Positions 16,739-24,497 of a stretch of DNA of 64,000 nt are shown in pieces. Every line of letters begins with the position of its first letter. Position 1 is the stretch's first letter. Made by a program: the position numbers and the translations under genes. The notes beneath the pieces are model-generated. The model saw nothing but the letters and a program-made list of their open reading frames with translations. It was not told where the DNA came from and did not search any database. This stretch comes from Mesoterricola sediminis (GTDB lineage Bacteria; Acidobacteriota; Holophagae; Holophagales; Holophagaceae): positions 3,269,001-3,333,000 of the forward strand of contig NZ_AP027081.1 of assembly GCF_030295425.1 (NCBI RefSeq). The letters run 5' to 3'.

Positions 16739-17485
16739 GTGGTCAAAGCCCGACTTCTCGCACTGGCTGTGCCCTTCTTGTTCTCGCTGGTCCCCGCGGG
16801 CGCCGTGGTGCCCAAGGCCGAGCGCCCCCGCGTCATCGTCGCGCCCTTCCCCGTCGCCAAGGGGGCCTACGAGGGCTGGGGGGGCTGGGGCTACGGCTAC
16901 GTGGGCGGCGAGACCCGCATCAGCGACGTCCTGCAGGACCTCTGCGTCACCACCCTCATCGAGGAGGGCAGCGGCAAGATCCGGGTGATGGACCGCCAGC
17001 GCCTGGACGAGATGCTGGCGGAGCAGAAGCTGAACGCCAGCGGCCTCGTGGACGAGGAGGACGACGCCAAGCTCCGGGCCAAGATGGGCAAGCTCAAGGG
17101 CGTCCGCTGGATGGTCACCGGCAAGGTCACGCGGTTCGGCTACAAGAAGAGCGGCTTCAGCGGCGGCTGGGGCGCAGGCGCCCTGGTGGGCAAGCTGACT
17201 GGCAATTCCATGGCCGGGGCCGTGGCGGGCGACGTGCACGTGCAGAAGGCCACCCTGAGCGGCCGCCTGGACATGAAGCTGATCGACATCCAGACGGGCG
17301 AGATCGTCGCCGTGGCCCACGACGAGACCGAGGTGAAGGACATGGGCGTGAAGGTGGCTGGCACCGGCAGCAACCTCCAGTTCGACCAGCAGATGGTCAA
17401 CAAGCTCTTCGAACCCATCATCCAGAAGCTGGCCAAGCAGATGATCCGCAAGATCGTCGTGGCCGCGGACGACGCCGAGGACTAG
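16739..17485 (+). CDS. CsgG/HfaB-like secreted protein
   Basis: 248 aa with a signal peptide (about 1-22, no clear lipobox). The mature part follows the CsgG-type order. First comes a strand (RVIVAPFPV), then a Gly/Trp/Tyr-rich stretch (about 42-56), then VLQDLCVTTLIEEG, a RVMDRQRLDEMLAEQ segment typical of the family, and WMVTGKVTRFGY; the last strands read KLIDIQTGEIVAV. CsgG forms the curli export pore, but many relatives without curli genes have other envelope roles; no curli genes are here. GTG start with GGAGG five bases upstream. Its TAG stop codon forms part of the CTAG target duplication of the adjacent insertion sequence, which left the gene intact. Confidence 0.75.
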   Translation: MVKARLLALAVPFLFSLVPAGAVVPKAERPRVIVAPFPVAKGAYEGWGGWGYGYVGGETRISDVLQDLCVTTLIEEGSGKIRVMDRQRLDEMLAEQKLNASGLVDEEDDAKLRAKMGKLKGVRWMVTGKVTRFGYKKSGFSGGWGAGALVGKLTGNSMAGAVAGDVHVQKATLSGRLDMKLIDIQTGEIVAVAHDETEVKDMGVKVAGTGSNLQFDQQMVNKLFEPIIQKLAKQMIRKIVVAADDAED

Positions 17486-17598
17486 GGTGTGTTCGTAATC
17501 CAGGATAGTAATGGCTAATACCCATCCGTGCCGGAGCATGGAGGAGCTGGAATAGTGAGTCTGTGCTGCAGTGCCTGATGGCGCCGCGCATTCGCAGC

Positions 17599-17651
17599 AT
17601 CCTATTGGAACGCGGAGGCGCGGAGGATCTCGCTGAGGCTCGCGGAGAAAG
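17599..17651. repeat. Long inverted repeat, left copy, bracketing the GxxExxY fragment
   Basis: 53 bp centred on gcggaggcgcggaggatctc. It is nearly identical to the reverse complement of 17924-17976, with only a handful of mismatches. The composition (short CGGAGG-type steps) resembles dispersed intergenic repeats often seen beside GxxExxY genes. Confidence 0.8.
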
Positions 17652-17876
17652 GATCAAGCCCACAAGCCCCCTCCACTCGATATCCAGGAAAACCTCCCGC
17701 TTCACCTTATGGCCGGCCAGCCTCAGGGAGTGCGCCAGACAGACCTTGTAGGGATCTTCCAGGAGTCCGTGCCCCAGAGCCTTCTGGATCTCGATGGCCT
17801 CCCCGATGATGGCCTGGGTGATCTCCTTGTGCGGATGATCCTCCCCGTCGACCTCTCCCCAATGCCTTCCCATCAC
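17652..17876 (-). pseudogene. GxxExxY-family (PD-(D/E)XK-like) gene, truncated
   Basis: From the ATG at 17876 the reading frame gives a typical GxxExxY N-terminus: IIGEAIEIQKALGHGLLED, with the name-giving G-x-x-E-x-x-Y as GLLEDPY, then KVCLAHSLRLAGHKV. Homology stops after about 65 residues at DIEWRG, exactly where the bracketing repeat begins. Full-length members are about 120-130 aa and carry nuclease-like motifs in the missing half. The frame stays open through the repeat and into the CsgG-like gene, so a chimeric 152-aa product is possible but unlikely to be functional. GxxExxY function is unknown. Confidence 0.75.
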
Positions 17877-17923
17877 GCCTCCCGTTGGGACGTGTCATTG
17901 GGAGGTGGCAGGTTCCAGGAGCG

Positions 17924-17976
17924 CTTTCCTCCGCGACCCTCTGCGAGATCCTCCGCGCCTCCGCGTTTCATAGGAT
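17924..17976. repeat. Long inverted repeat, right copy, bracketing the GxxExxY fragment
   Basis: Partner of 17599-17651 in opposite orientation, 272 bp away. Together they enclose the GxxExxY fragment and nothing else. Confidence 0.8.
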
Positions 17977-18009
17977 CAATGAGGATCCGGAACGCTTGTC
18001 ACCCTCCGC

Positions 18010-18764
18010 TCATAGCCTCAGCCAGATCACGATGCAGGCCAAAGCCACCTGGGCTGAGAAACTTCGCGCCGTTTTGTCGAACCTGGTGGCCAGCGCCCTG
18101 AACTGTTTGAGCCTGGCGAACCCATGCTCGATGGCATGGCGGGCCTTGTATAGGTGTGAGTCCCAGGCCGCCGGATTCTTGCGCCGGGGATGAGGTGGGA
18201 TGACGGCTGTCGCACCCATGGCCTCGATCGCCTTCCATACCGGGTTCCCATCGTAGGCCCGATCTCCGAACACGTACTCTGCCTGCCAACCGCACAGCAA
18301 TCCTTCAGCAGACCGGCTTTCATGGGCTTGCCCCGGAGTGACCAGGAAATCCAAAGGATTACCGTGGGCATCGCAGATCAAATGGATCTTGGTCGAGCAT
18401 CCACCCCGAGATCGTCCGAGCGCCTGGTTCCAGAGCCCCCCCTTTTGCCTGCTGAATATTGATGAGCGCGAAGGATGGTGCCATCCAGCATGACCCACTC
18501 CAGGTCGGCTTCCTTGCGCAGGAACTCCAGGATCCTTTGCCACACGCCGCGCTTGGTCCAGGCCTCAAATCGCGTGTACACGCTTGTCCAAGGTCCAAAT
18601 TCCTCCGGCAGGTCCCTCCACGGCGCCCCAGTCCTGTGCCTCCACAGGATCGCCTCCACCATGGGACGGTTGGGGTGACGGGATCGCCCCATCCCTCCAC
18701 GCTCTGGCGGAAGGAGCGGTTCAAGCTTTGCCCACATGGCATCGGTCAGGAAACTTCTCGGCAT
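18010..18764 (-). CDS. IS5-family transposase in two overlapping frames (probable -1 frameshift)
   Basis: The first frame (18764-18378) carries the N-terminal helix-turn-helix part and the first catalytic Asp (EWVMLDGTILRAH). The second frame (open 18543-18010) carries the second Asp (VFGDRAYDGN) and the Glu (HAIEHGFARLKQFR), so the DDE triad is complete across the two. They join at a run of four A then seven G (18446-18436 on this strand). A -1 slip there gives the normal family sequence GNQALGRSRGG with a product of about 250 aa. Paired frames with slippery runs are usual in this IS5 subgroup. The element may still be active; a plain frameshift mutation cannot be excluded. Confidence 0.85.
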
Positions 18765-18856
18765 CGTTACCCCAGGAAAATTCGTGGTGTACGAGCCTTT
18801 ACGTATGAGTACAAGTTAACTATTTATCCAATCTATAGATTCCGAACACAGCCTAG

Positions 18857-19264
18857 CTATTCGTTGATGATCTTGATGCGCCGGGGGGCCGCCTCCCGGC
18901 GCGTTTTTTGTTCCTTCCCGATGAAGATCCATTCCAGGAGGGTGGCCACCAGGCTGGAGACCAGCGCGCCGAAGACCCCCGCCCAGAAGCCTGAGACGCC
19001 GAAGGCCAGGCCCAGGCGTCCCGCGAGCCAACCAGCAAGCCAAAAGACCAAGCCGTTGATGAACAGGCTCAGGCAGCCGAAGCTGCACACCATCGGCACG
19101 AGGGCCACGAAGCGCAGCAGGCCGCCCAGGGTCGCGTTCAGGGCGCCGAGGAGGACGGCCACCGCCACGAGATCCAGGAAGGCGCCGTGGGTGATGCCGC
19201 GCACGAGATAGGACGCCACCAGCAGTCCGATGGCGGAGAACAGGAACCTGAGGATGGTGCGCAC
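18857..19264 (-). CDS. Holin-like (phage holin family 4 type) small membrane protein
   Basis: 135 aa, almost entirely membrane, with four hydrophobic segments (about residues 4-22, 28-50, 55-80, 92-115) and a basic C-terminal tail. It resembles the chromosomal 'phage holin family' proteins (PF04020 type), which are common in bacteria without a proven lytic role. The GTG at 19264 sits behind a GGAGG site with a 5-nt gap; an ATG six codons upstream would bury that site inside the gene. Its TAG stop abuts the CTAG duplication of the insertion sequence. Function unknown. Confidence 0.7.
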   Translation of the reverse strand: MRTILRFLFSAIGLLVASYLVRGITHGAFLDLVAVAVLLGALNATLGGLLRFVALVPMVCSFGCLSLFINGLVFWLAGWLAGRLGLAFGVSGFWAGVFGALVSSLVATLLEWIFIGKEQKTRREAAPRRIKIINE

Positions 19265-19307
19265 GGGGGCCTCCCCCTTCATTGTACGGGGCATCGCGCC
19301 CGGCGGG

Positions 19308-20330
19308 TCACCACTGGTAGGCCAGGCCCGCCAGGAGGACGTCCGTGTCCCGGTGGTACCGGGTGACCGTCCGGTTCCACTGGAGCCGCGCCCCCCAGTG
19401 CCCGCCCAGGTCCCGGCCCAGGAGCAGGGCGTACCGGACGCTGGTGCGCACCGTCACGTGGTCCTTGTCCTCCCCCTCCCCGGGGAAGACCCGGGTCAGG
19501 TAGGGCCCCGCGCCGAGGCCCAGGAGCCAGGTGCCGCGGCTGGAGCGGGTGGTGAGCCAGGCCAGGGCCGAGACCCCGTCCCGCTTGGCCGACTCCAGCC
19601 CGCCTTCGTCGGTGTAGGCCACGGACCAGGCCAGGTGGGCCCCCACCTGCCGCCGGTATTCCAGGGCGAAGGGTTCCAGGAACCGGGTGGTCTCGCTTTC
19701 GAAGCTGTTGAGGATGGTCCGGCCGAACAGGAAGGAGATCTCCTGGGTCGGGGCCTCGGCGGGCGGCCGTGGCCTGCCCTCCGCGTCCCGCTCCCGCCGG
19801 CCGAAGCGCCCCGTGATGCCCACCAGGGCGGCCTGGGTCTGCTGCCCTTCGGGACCCAGGGTCCGGAAGACCTGGGCGAAGGCCCCCCAGCGCCCGAGCG
19901 TGATGGGATAGTCCGCCCGGAGGCTCAGCAGGGGCCGCACCCCATGGTCATTGTGGTAGGCCGGATCCGGGCCGGCGGCCGTCGTGTCGAAGACGCGGTA
20001 CGCGCCCACCCCCGCCCCCAGCCGGAGGTGGTTGCTGGCCATGCGATGGAAGCGCCAGACCTGCACATGGGGGCCGTCCCGGTGATGGTTCTCCAGGTGG
20101 CCCTCGTTGAGCCAGCCCAGGCTCACGGCCCAGCCCGGCTTGAAATACTGGAAATACTGGAGGGACCAGGCGTATGTGGCATCCCGGTGGCCGACGCCGT
20201 GGAGGCGTCCCAGGCCCACGGCGGCCTCCTGGGCGCCCAGCCCGCTGGCCAGCCCCCAGGCCAGGGCCAAGCGGCCCAGCGCCAGCAGGGCGACAGGGCG
20301 GGTGCGGGTGCCGGGAACAGGGGCGCGCAG
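19308..20330 (-). CDS. Outer-membrane beta-barrel-like protein, apparent CTG start
   Basis: The frame holds a signal peptide (basic start, LLALGRLALAWGL core, cleavage near LGA-Q) and about 300 residues of alternating, Trp/Tyr/Arg-rich strands. It ends in LLAGLAYQW, a terminal aromatic as in outer-membrane barrels. No ATG or GTG precedes the signal peptide. The only well-placed ribosome site (GGAGGT, 5-nt gap) precedes a CTG at 20330, giving 340 aa; a TTG at 20270 would cut the signal peptide and has no ribosome site. It faces away from the IS and is followed by the holin-like gene. Function unknown. Confidence 0.6.
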   Translation of the reverse strand: MRAPVPGTRTRPVALLALGRLALAWGLASGLGAQEAAVGLGRLHGVGHRDATYAWSLQYFQYFKPGWAVSLGWLNEGHLENHHRDGPHVQVWRFHRMASNHLRLGAGVGAYRVFDTTAAGPDPAYHNDHGVRPLLSLRADYPITLGRWGAFAQVFRTLGPEGQQTQAALVGITGRFGRRERDAEGRPRPPAEAPTQEISFLFGRTILNSFESETTRFLEPFALEYRRQVGAHLAWSVAYTDEGGLESAKRDGVSALAWLTTRSSRGTWLLGLGAGPYLTRVFPGEGEDKDHVTVRTSVRYALLLGRDLGGHWGARLQWNRTVTRYHRDTDVLLAGLAYQW

Positions 20331-20333
20331 GGG

Positions 20334-20362
20334 GGACCTCCAGGTCCGAGGACCGGAGGTCC
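20334..20362 (-). promoter_or_regulatory. Hairpin masking the ribosome site of the barrel gene
   Basis: On the minus strand GGACCTCCGGTC and GACCTGGAGGTCC pair around a CTCG loop (12 bp with one bulged T). The 3' arm contains the GGAGGT ribosome site, and the CTG start lies a few bases downstream. Such a fold would block initiation unless opened. Confidence 0.55.
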
Positions 20363-20364
20363 AG

Positions 20365-20393
20365 GGTTATAGATCGAATGATCGATCTAAACC
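20365..20393. other. A+T-rich palindrome upstream of the barrel gene
   Basis: Arms TAGATCG/CGATCTA around AATGAT, extended by GGTT/AACC with one bulged base. It is a possible operator in the leader region, about 40 bp upstream of the apparent start. The rest of the gap 20394-20488 shows nothing recognisable. Confidence 0.4.
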
Positions 20394-20488
20394 CAGTGTG
20401 AACCGATCCACCCTCCAAGGGAAGGGCCGACCCGCCCTTCCCGCCCGCGCAGAAGGTCCAGCCAAGCGATTCGACAGGCCGGGGCGCT

Positions 20489-21100
20489 CTAGTTGGCGGA
20501 GCGTTCGCTGGCCGCGATGGCGGCGTCCAGCTTGTCCAGGGCCTTGTCCAGGCTCTGCTCGCCCTGGGCGATCTCCCGGCGGATCTGGGTCTGGGCGGCC
20601 CCCGCCAGGGCGCGGTCCAGGCTGTCCCGGGTCATCACCACGAAGGCGTAGAGGCTGCCGTCGGCGGGATCGGTCCAGTAGGCGCGCACGGTGGTCCCGG
20701 CCAGCTCCTGGTCCACCAGCTGGCGGGTGACGTTCTCCACGACCCGGTTCATCACCTCCGACCGGATGGGCTTGCCCTTCTTCTCCGGGGTGCCGGCGGT
20801 GGCCACCTGCTGGTTGAGCTGGCTGAACATGTTCTGCACGCGGACCTTGAGCTTCCCGGCCAGCCGGGTGCGTCCGTCGGCGACGGCGACGGACCGCTGC
20901 AGGGCCTTGTCCCCCATGAGGTTCGCCTGGGAGATGCCCACCGCAGCCAGGCCGTCGGGGATGTCCTCGTTGTCGATCCAGGCGGGGGCGTTCCGGGTGG
21001 GGGTGGTGGTCACGGGCGCGGCGGCCGGGGTCTTGGGGGCGCCGCAGGCCACCAGCCCGAGGATGGCGGCGCCGAGGAGGACGGGGGTGAAGGTGCGCAT
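20489..21100 (-). CDS. LPP20-family lipoprotein
   Basis: 203 aa. A signal peptide ends in a good lipobox, LVAC (Cys about residue 19), so the protein is lipid-anchored. After a Pro/Thr-rich linker comes the LPP20 pattern: PDGLAAVGISQANLMGDKAL, then helix AVADGRTRLAGKLKV and ENVTRQLVDQELAGTTVRAYW followed by SLYAFVVMTRDSL. LPP20-type lipoproteins are common, poorly characterised outer-membrane or periplasmic proteins. The start has AGGAG upstream. It is transcribed divergently from a second LPP20-like gene, 136 bp away. Confidence 0.8.
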   Translation of the reverse strand: MRTFTPVLLGAAILGLVACGAPKTPAAAPVTTTPTRNAPAWIDNEDIPDGLAAVGISQANLMGDKALQRSVAVADGRTRLAGKLKVRVQNMFSQLNQQVATAGTPEKKGKPIRSEVMNRVVENVTRQLVDQELAGTTVRAYWTDPADGSLYAFVVMTRDSLDRALAGAAQTQIRREIAQGEQSLDKALDKLDAAIAASERSAN

Positions 21101-21236
21101 GGCGACTCCTGGGTTGGGCGCGGACGGCGAAGGGGGGGGGTCCCCGCATTGTCTCGCCTCCGCAATGCTGGCATAGTGTCGGGAACCAGCCTAGTCTCTT
21201 TCCTCCGAGAACGCCCATGCTCCCCGGAGTCCGACC

Positions 21237-22334
21237 ATGAAAAAAACAACGATCGCCGCCTGCATCCTCTTCTGTGCGACCGCCTGGGCGCAGCCCCTCC
21301 GCCAGGGCCGGGTGAAGCCCCTCTGGGTGGCCGCCCTGCCCAGCCAGGCCGGCCGCGTCTACGCGGTGGGCCTGGCGCGGGTGGACGGGGGCGAGGCCGA
21401 CGCCATCCGCCAGGCGGGCCAGAACGCCCGGGGCGAGGTGCTGGGGCGCCTCCGGGCCGAGGTGAAGGCGGAGTTGAACGTGGCCACCCGGGCCACCACG
21501 ACCCGGGAATCCGGCGGTCAGGCCTCCGGCACCTCGGAGCAGCGCGTGGACCAGAGCACCCGCATCCGGGCCTCCGCCGTCGACCTGCCCGGCCTGACCG
21601 TGGAAGAGGTCTGGGTGGACAAGGCGGAAGCCACGGCCTACGCCCTGGCCTACCTGGACGTCCCGGTGGCGGAACAGGAGGTCCGGGCCCGGTTCCGGGC
21701 CCTGAAGGACGACCTCTTCAAGGAGGACGACACCCCGGCGGAGCCCCGGGCCCGGCTGCGCATGCTGGGGCGCCTGAAGGCCGCTCAGGCGGAGCTGGGC
21801 AGGCTGGACGACACGGCCGCCCTGCTCGCCGCGGGCGGCGGCGACGCCGCCCTCCGCCGGCAGGTGCGGGACGGGAAGCTCGCGGTGGACCGCCAGATGG
21901 AGGCCCTCCGCGCCTCCCTCACCCTCTCCCTGGAGGGGGCCCGGGGCGCCACCCAGCTCACGGCGGTGATCCGCAACGCGGCGCTGAAGGCCGGCCTCGG
22001 CTGGAAGGACACCGGCGGCGACTTCCAGCTCGTGATGGACCTGAAGACCGACGCCAGGTCGGCCCGCTTCGACAAGGCGGCCCCGGCGACCAACGGCTGG
22101 TGGCGGGACGGCTGGGTCAGCCACACCGCGTCCCGGGACACGGGCATCCTCGTCGCCCGGGGCGTCCTCACCCTCACGCTCCAGGACCGCGCCGGCACCC
22201 CCTACGAATCGGTGGACATCGAGGCCAAGGGCCTCGGGGTCAGCGAGCTCCAGGCCGAGAACAAGCTGAAGGAGGACTTCCGGGCCAAGGTGGAGAAGAC
22301 CTTCTCCCGCTGGCTGGAGGGGCTCGTCAAGTAG
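21237..22334 (+). CDS. Secreted LPP20-like protein with a C-terminal extension
   Basis: 365 aa with a cleavable signal peptide (about 1-19, AWA-Q) and no lipobox. Residues about 28-150 follow the LPP20 pattern (GRVYAVGLARVDGGEADAIR, helix GEVLGRLRAEVKAEL, VEEVWVDKAEATAYALAYLDV). The remaining 200 residues hold a helical region and a strand-rich domain (GDFQLVMDLKTDAR, GVLTLTLQDRAGTPYES). It is divergent from the LPP20 lipoprotein gene and convergent with the kinase gene, ending 3 bp before it. GGAG lies upstream of the ATG. Function unknown; a shared envelope process with the neighbouring LPP20 and CsgG-like proteins is inference. Confidence 0.7.
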   Translation: MKKTTIAACILFCATAWAQPLRQGRVKPLWVAALPSQAGRVYAVGLARVDGGEADAIRQAGQNARGEVLGRLRAEVKAELNVATRATTTRESGGQASGTSEQRVDQSTRIRASAVDLPGLTVEEVWVDKAEATAYALAYLDVPVAEQEVRARFRALKDDLFKEDDTPAEPRARLRMLGRLKAAQAELGRLDDTAALLAAGGGDAALRRQVRDGKLAVDRQMEALRASLTLSLEGARGATQLTAVIRNAALKAGLGWKDTGGDFQLVMDLKTDARSARFDKAAPATNGWWRDGWVSHTASRDTGILVARGVLTLTLQDRAGTPYESVDIEAKGLGVSELQAENKLKEDFRAKVEKTFSRWLEGLVK

Positions 22335-22337
22335 CCC

Positions 22338-23966
22338 TCAGAGCGCGTCCAGCACCTTGCGCAGGACCTCCTCGGGCAGGACCGCCGCGCCGGGGTTGGT
22401 CTTCTGGAGGCGGCTCTCCTCGGCCATGGCGGCCTTGAAGGGGGCCGAGGCGGAGATCATGCGGGCGACGGTGACGCCCGCGCCCTGGGCGCGGACCAGC
22501 GCCTTCTCGAAATCCCAGGCGTTGCGTCCCCGGTAGAGCGCCGCCAGGTAGAGGCCCTGGAGTTCCGCGTTGCCCGGATCCTGCGCCACGGCGGCCTTGG
22601 CCTCGGCCGCGGCCTGGCGGGGATCGGCGGCCAGGAGCCCGGTGATCCTCCGGGCGGGGGATTCGGCGGGCCGCGGGGCCTCGGCCCGGGCGGGTTCCGG
22701 CGGGACGGCCCTGGCGGGGGCCGGCGGCGGCGCCGGGGCGGCCTCGGCCTTGGCGGACGGGGCGGGGCCGGCGGGCTCCGGCCCCGGGCGGGCCGCGGGC
22801 GCCGCCCCGGCCGGGGCCAGGGCGGCGGGGGCCGGCGGTGTCGCGGGCGCCGCGGCGGGCCTCAGGGTGAACCAGGCGATGCCCCCGGCCGCGGCGAGGC
22901 CGAGGGCGCCGAGGACGGCGTTGCGGCCGGCGTGGCCCTCCGGGGAGGCCGGGGCCGGGAGGGCGGCCACCTGCGCCGTGGGTCCGGCCGGGGCGGGCGC
23001 GGCCACGGTGGCCGGGGCCGCGGGGGGCGGCGCCATGCGCACCGTGCCGTCGTCCTGGGCCAGGGCGGCCTGGTGGCGGCTGATCAGGGCGGTGGCCTCA
23101 TCCAGGGTGCCGGTCCAGCTGGGATCCTTGCAGGCGCGCAGGGCCTTCGCCAGCTCATCGGCGGTCTGGAAGCGCGCCGCGGGATCCTTGGCCAGGACCC
23201 GGTCCAGCACCGCGCGGATGCGGGGGCTGATGCCGCGCAGCTCCCCGAGGTCGATGGGCGGAGGGGGCTCGCTGACGATCTTGAAGAGGATCGTGGTGGT
23301 GTTGTCGCCCGCGAAGGGCTTCCGGCCCGTGAGGCACTCGTACAGCATCACGCCCACCGCGAAGAGGTCGGACTGGGCGGTGGCGTGGCCCCCCCGGATG
23401 TACTCCGGCGCCATGTAGCTCACGGTGCCCATGACGATGCCGGTGGCGGTCAGGCTGCTGTCCTCCACGCGGGCGATGCCGAAGTCCATCACCTTCGCGA
23501 GGATGCGCTGGCCGTCCCGGAGCACCCTCACGTTGGCGGGCTTGATGTCCCGGTGGATGATGCCGTTGCGGTGGGCGTGCTCCAGCCCGTCGCACACCTG
23601 GGCCAGGACCTCCAGGAACTGGGCGTGGGCGAGGGCGCGGGTGCGGACCAGGGCCTCCAGGTCGTCGCCCTTCACGTACTCCATCACGAGGAAGAGGGTG
23701 TCCCCGTCCTTGTCGAAATCGAAGACGGTGACCAGGTTCGGATGGCTCAGCCGGCCCGCGGCGGCGGCCTCCCGCCGGAACCGCCCCTCGGCCTCCTCGC
23801 CCCGGGCCACGGTGGGGAGGATCGTCTTGATGGCCACCTCCCGGCCGATGGCGGCCTGGTGGGCCAGGAAGACCTCGCCCATGGCGCCCGCGCCGAGGGA
23901 ACGGATGACTTCGTACTTCCCGATCATGGTGGGCATGGGCGTCCGGGGGGTGGTTTTCCCCATCAT
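22338..23966 (-). CDS. Membrane-anchored Ser/Thr protein kinase (PknB/Hanks type)
   Basis: 542 aa. The kinase domain (about 15-275) has the P-loop (SLGAGAMGEVFLA), the lysine of VAIKT, the catalytic loop (HRDIKPANV) and DFG, all intact. A Pro/Ala linker follows, one membrane helix (about 350-370), a long low-complexity Ala/Pro segment outside the membrane, and a small C-terminal helical domain with TPR-like character (EAKAAVAQDPGNAELQ). No PASTA repeats are present. The ATG at 23966 has AGGA nearby; a GTG seven codons upstream lacks a ribosome site. Substrates are unknown. Confidence 0.9.
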   Translation of the reverse strand: MMGKTTPRTPMPTMIGKYEVIRSLGAGAMGEVFLAHQAAIGREVAIKTILPTVARGEEAEGRFRREAAAAGRLSHPNLVTVFDFDKDGDTLFLVMEYVKGDDLEALVRTRALAHAQFLEVLAQVCDGLEHAHRNGIIHRDIKPANVRVLRDGQRILAKVMDFGIARVEDSSLTATGIVMGTVSYMAPEYIRGGHATAQSDLFAVGVMLYECLTGRKPFAGDNTTTILFKIVSEPPPPIDLGELRGISPRIRAVLDRVLAKDPAARFQTADELAKALRACKDPSWTGTLDEATALISRHQAALAQDDGTVRMAPPPAAPATVAAPAPAGPTAQVAALPAPASPEGHAGRNAVLGALGLAAAGGIAWFTLRPAAAPATPPAPAALAPAGAAPAARPGPEPAGPAPSAKAEAAPAPPPAPARAVPPEPARAEAPRPAESPARRITGLLAADPRQAAAEAKAAVAQDPGNAELQGLYLAALYRGRNAWDFEKALVRAQGAGVTVARMISASAPFKAAMAEESRLQKTNPGAAVLPEEVLRKVLDAL

Positions 23967-24029
23967 ACCGTCCTGAAGATCTGACACGGGATGGGATGAC
24001 TATGGGACAATGCGGCCCAGAGGAAAAAA

Positions 24030-24491
24030 ATGCCCCACTTCGACACCTTCACCCTGATCCGCTGGCTCCATGTGGCCAGCATGGCCCTCGCCGGCGGCGC
24101 CGCCGGGATCATCCTGATCCTGGTGGGCTTCGAGGAGAGCCGCGAGGACCTCCACGGCCTCACCAGCGTCCTCTGGAAGCGCTCCGCGGCCTGGGGCTTC
24201 CGGCTGGCCTTCATCCTCGGCATCGTCCTCCTCGTGATGCTCCAGCGCGCCGGCGCGCAGCCCTTCCAGGCCCTCTGGCTCCACTGGAAGCTGCCCCTCG
24301 TCGTGCTCCTCCTGGCCTTCAGCGAGATGGCCCCCAAGGCCCTCGCGGCCCGCAAGCGCGGAGCCCCGCTCCTGGCCTTCCTCCTGTTCCTCCTGGTCTC
24401 CTTCGTGAGCGTGAACAGCACCGCGTTCGGCACCCGCGCGCCGAAGCCCGGCCTCGGCTCCTACACGGGCACGGTCGAAGGCGCCAGGTAG
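24030..24491 (+). CDS. Small integral membrane protein, unknown function
   Basis: 153 aa with four hydrophobic segments (about 10-32, 55-76, 85-105, 112-130). The first holds RWLHVASMALAGG, reminiscent of DUF2269/CopD-like heme or copper membrane proteins, with a histidine near residue 14. The similarity is weak. AGAGGA ribosome site upstream. It is divergent from the Ser/Thr kinase gene (63-bp gap) and convergent with the transglutaminase genes. Confidence 0.6.
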   Translation: MPHFDTFTLIRWLHVASMALAGGAAGIILILVGFEESREDLHGLTSVLWKRSAAWGFRLAFILGIVLLVMLQRAGAQPFQALWLHWKLPLVVLLLAFSEMAPKALAARKRGAPLLAFLLFLLVSFVSVNSTAFGTRAPKPGLGSYTGTVEGAR

Positions 24492-24497
24492 CCCGCG

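Larger units (their letters stand above)
17486..18852 (-). mobile_element. IS5-family insertion sequence with CTAG target duplication and an internal insert
   Basis: Terminal inverted repeats GGTGTGTTCGTAATC (17486-17500) and, on the other strand, GCTGTGTTCGGAATC (18838-18852) match at 13 of 15 positions. Both ends are flanked by CTAG (17482-17485 and 18853-18856), the YTAR-type duplication known for one IS5 subgroup. The 1367-bp span is longer than a usual two-frame IS5 element (about 850 bp) because its distal part, 17486-18009, holds a broken GxxExxY gene bracketed by its own inverted repeats. Apart from those pieces, 17501-17598 and 17977-18009 show nothing recognisable. Confidence 0.82.

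Noticed and set aside
18857-19264. Prophage lysis gene
   Set aside because: The holin-like protein stands alone with no endolysin or other phage genes; such proteins are common in chromosomes.
22690-22870. Tandem repeat in the Ser/Thr kinase gene
   Set aside because: Pro/Ala-rich linker with irregular units; simple composition bias, not a true repeat.
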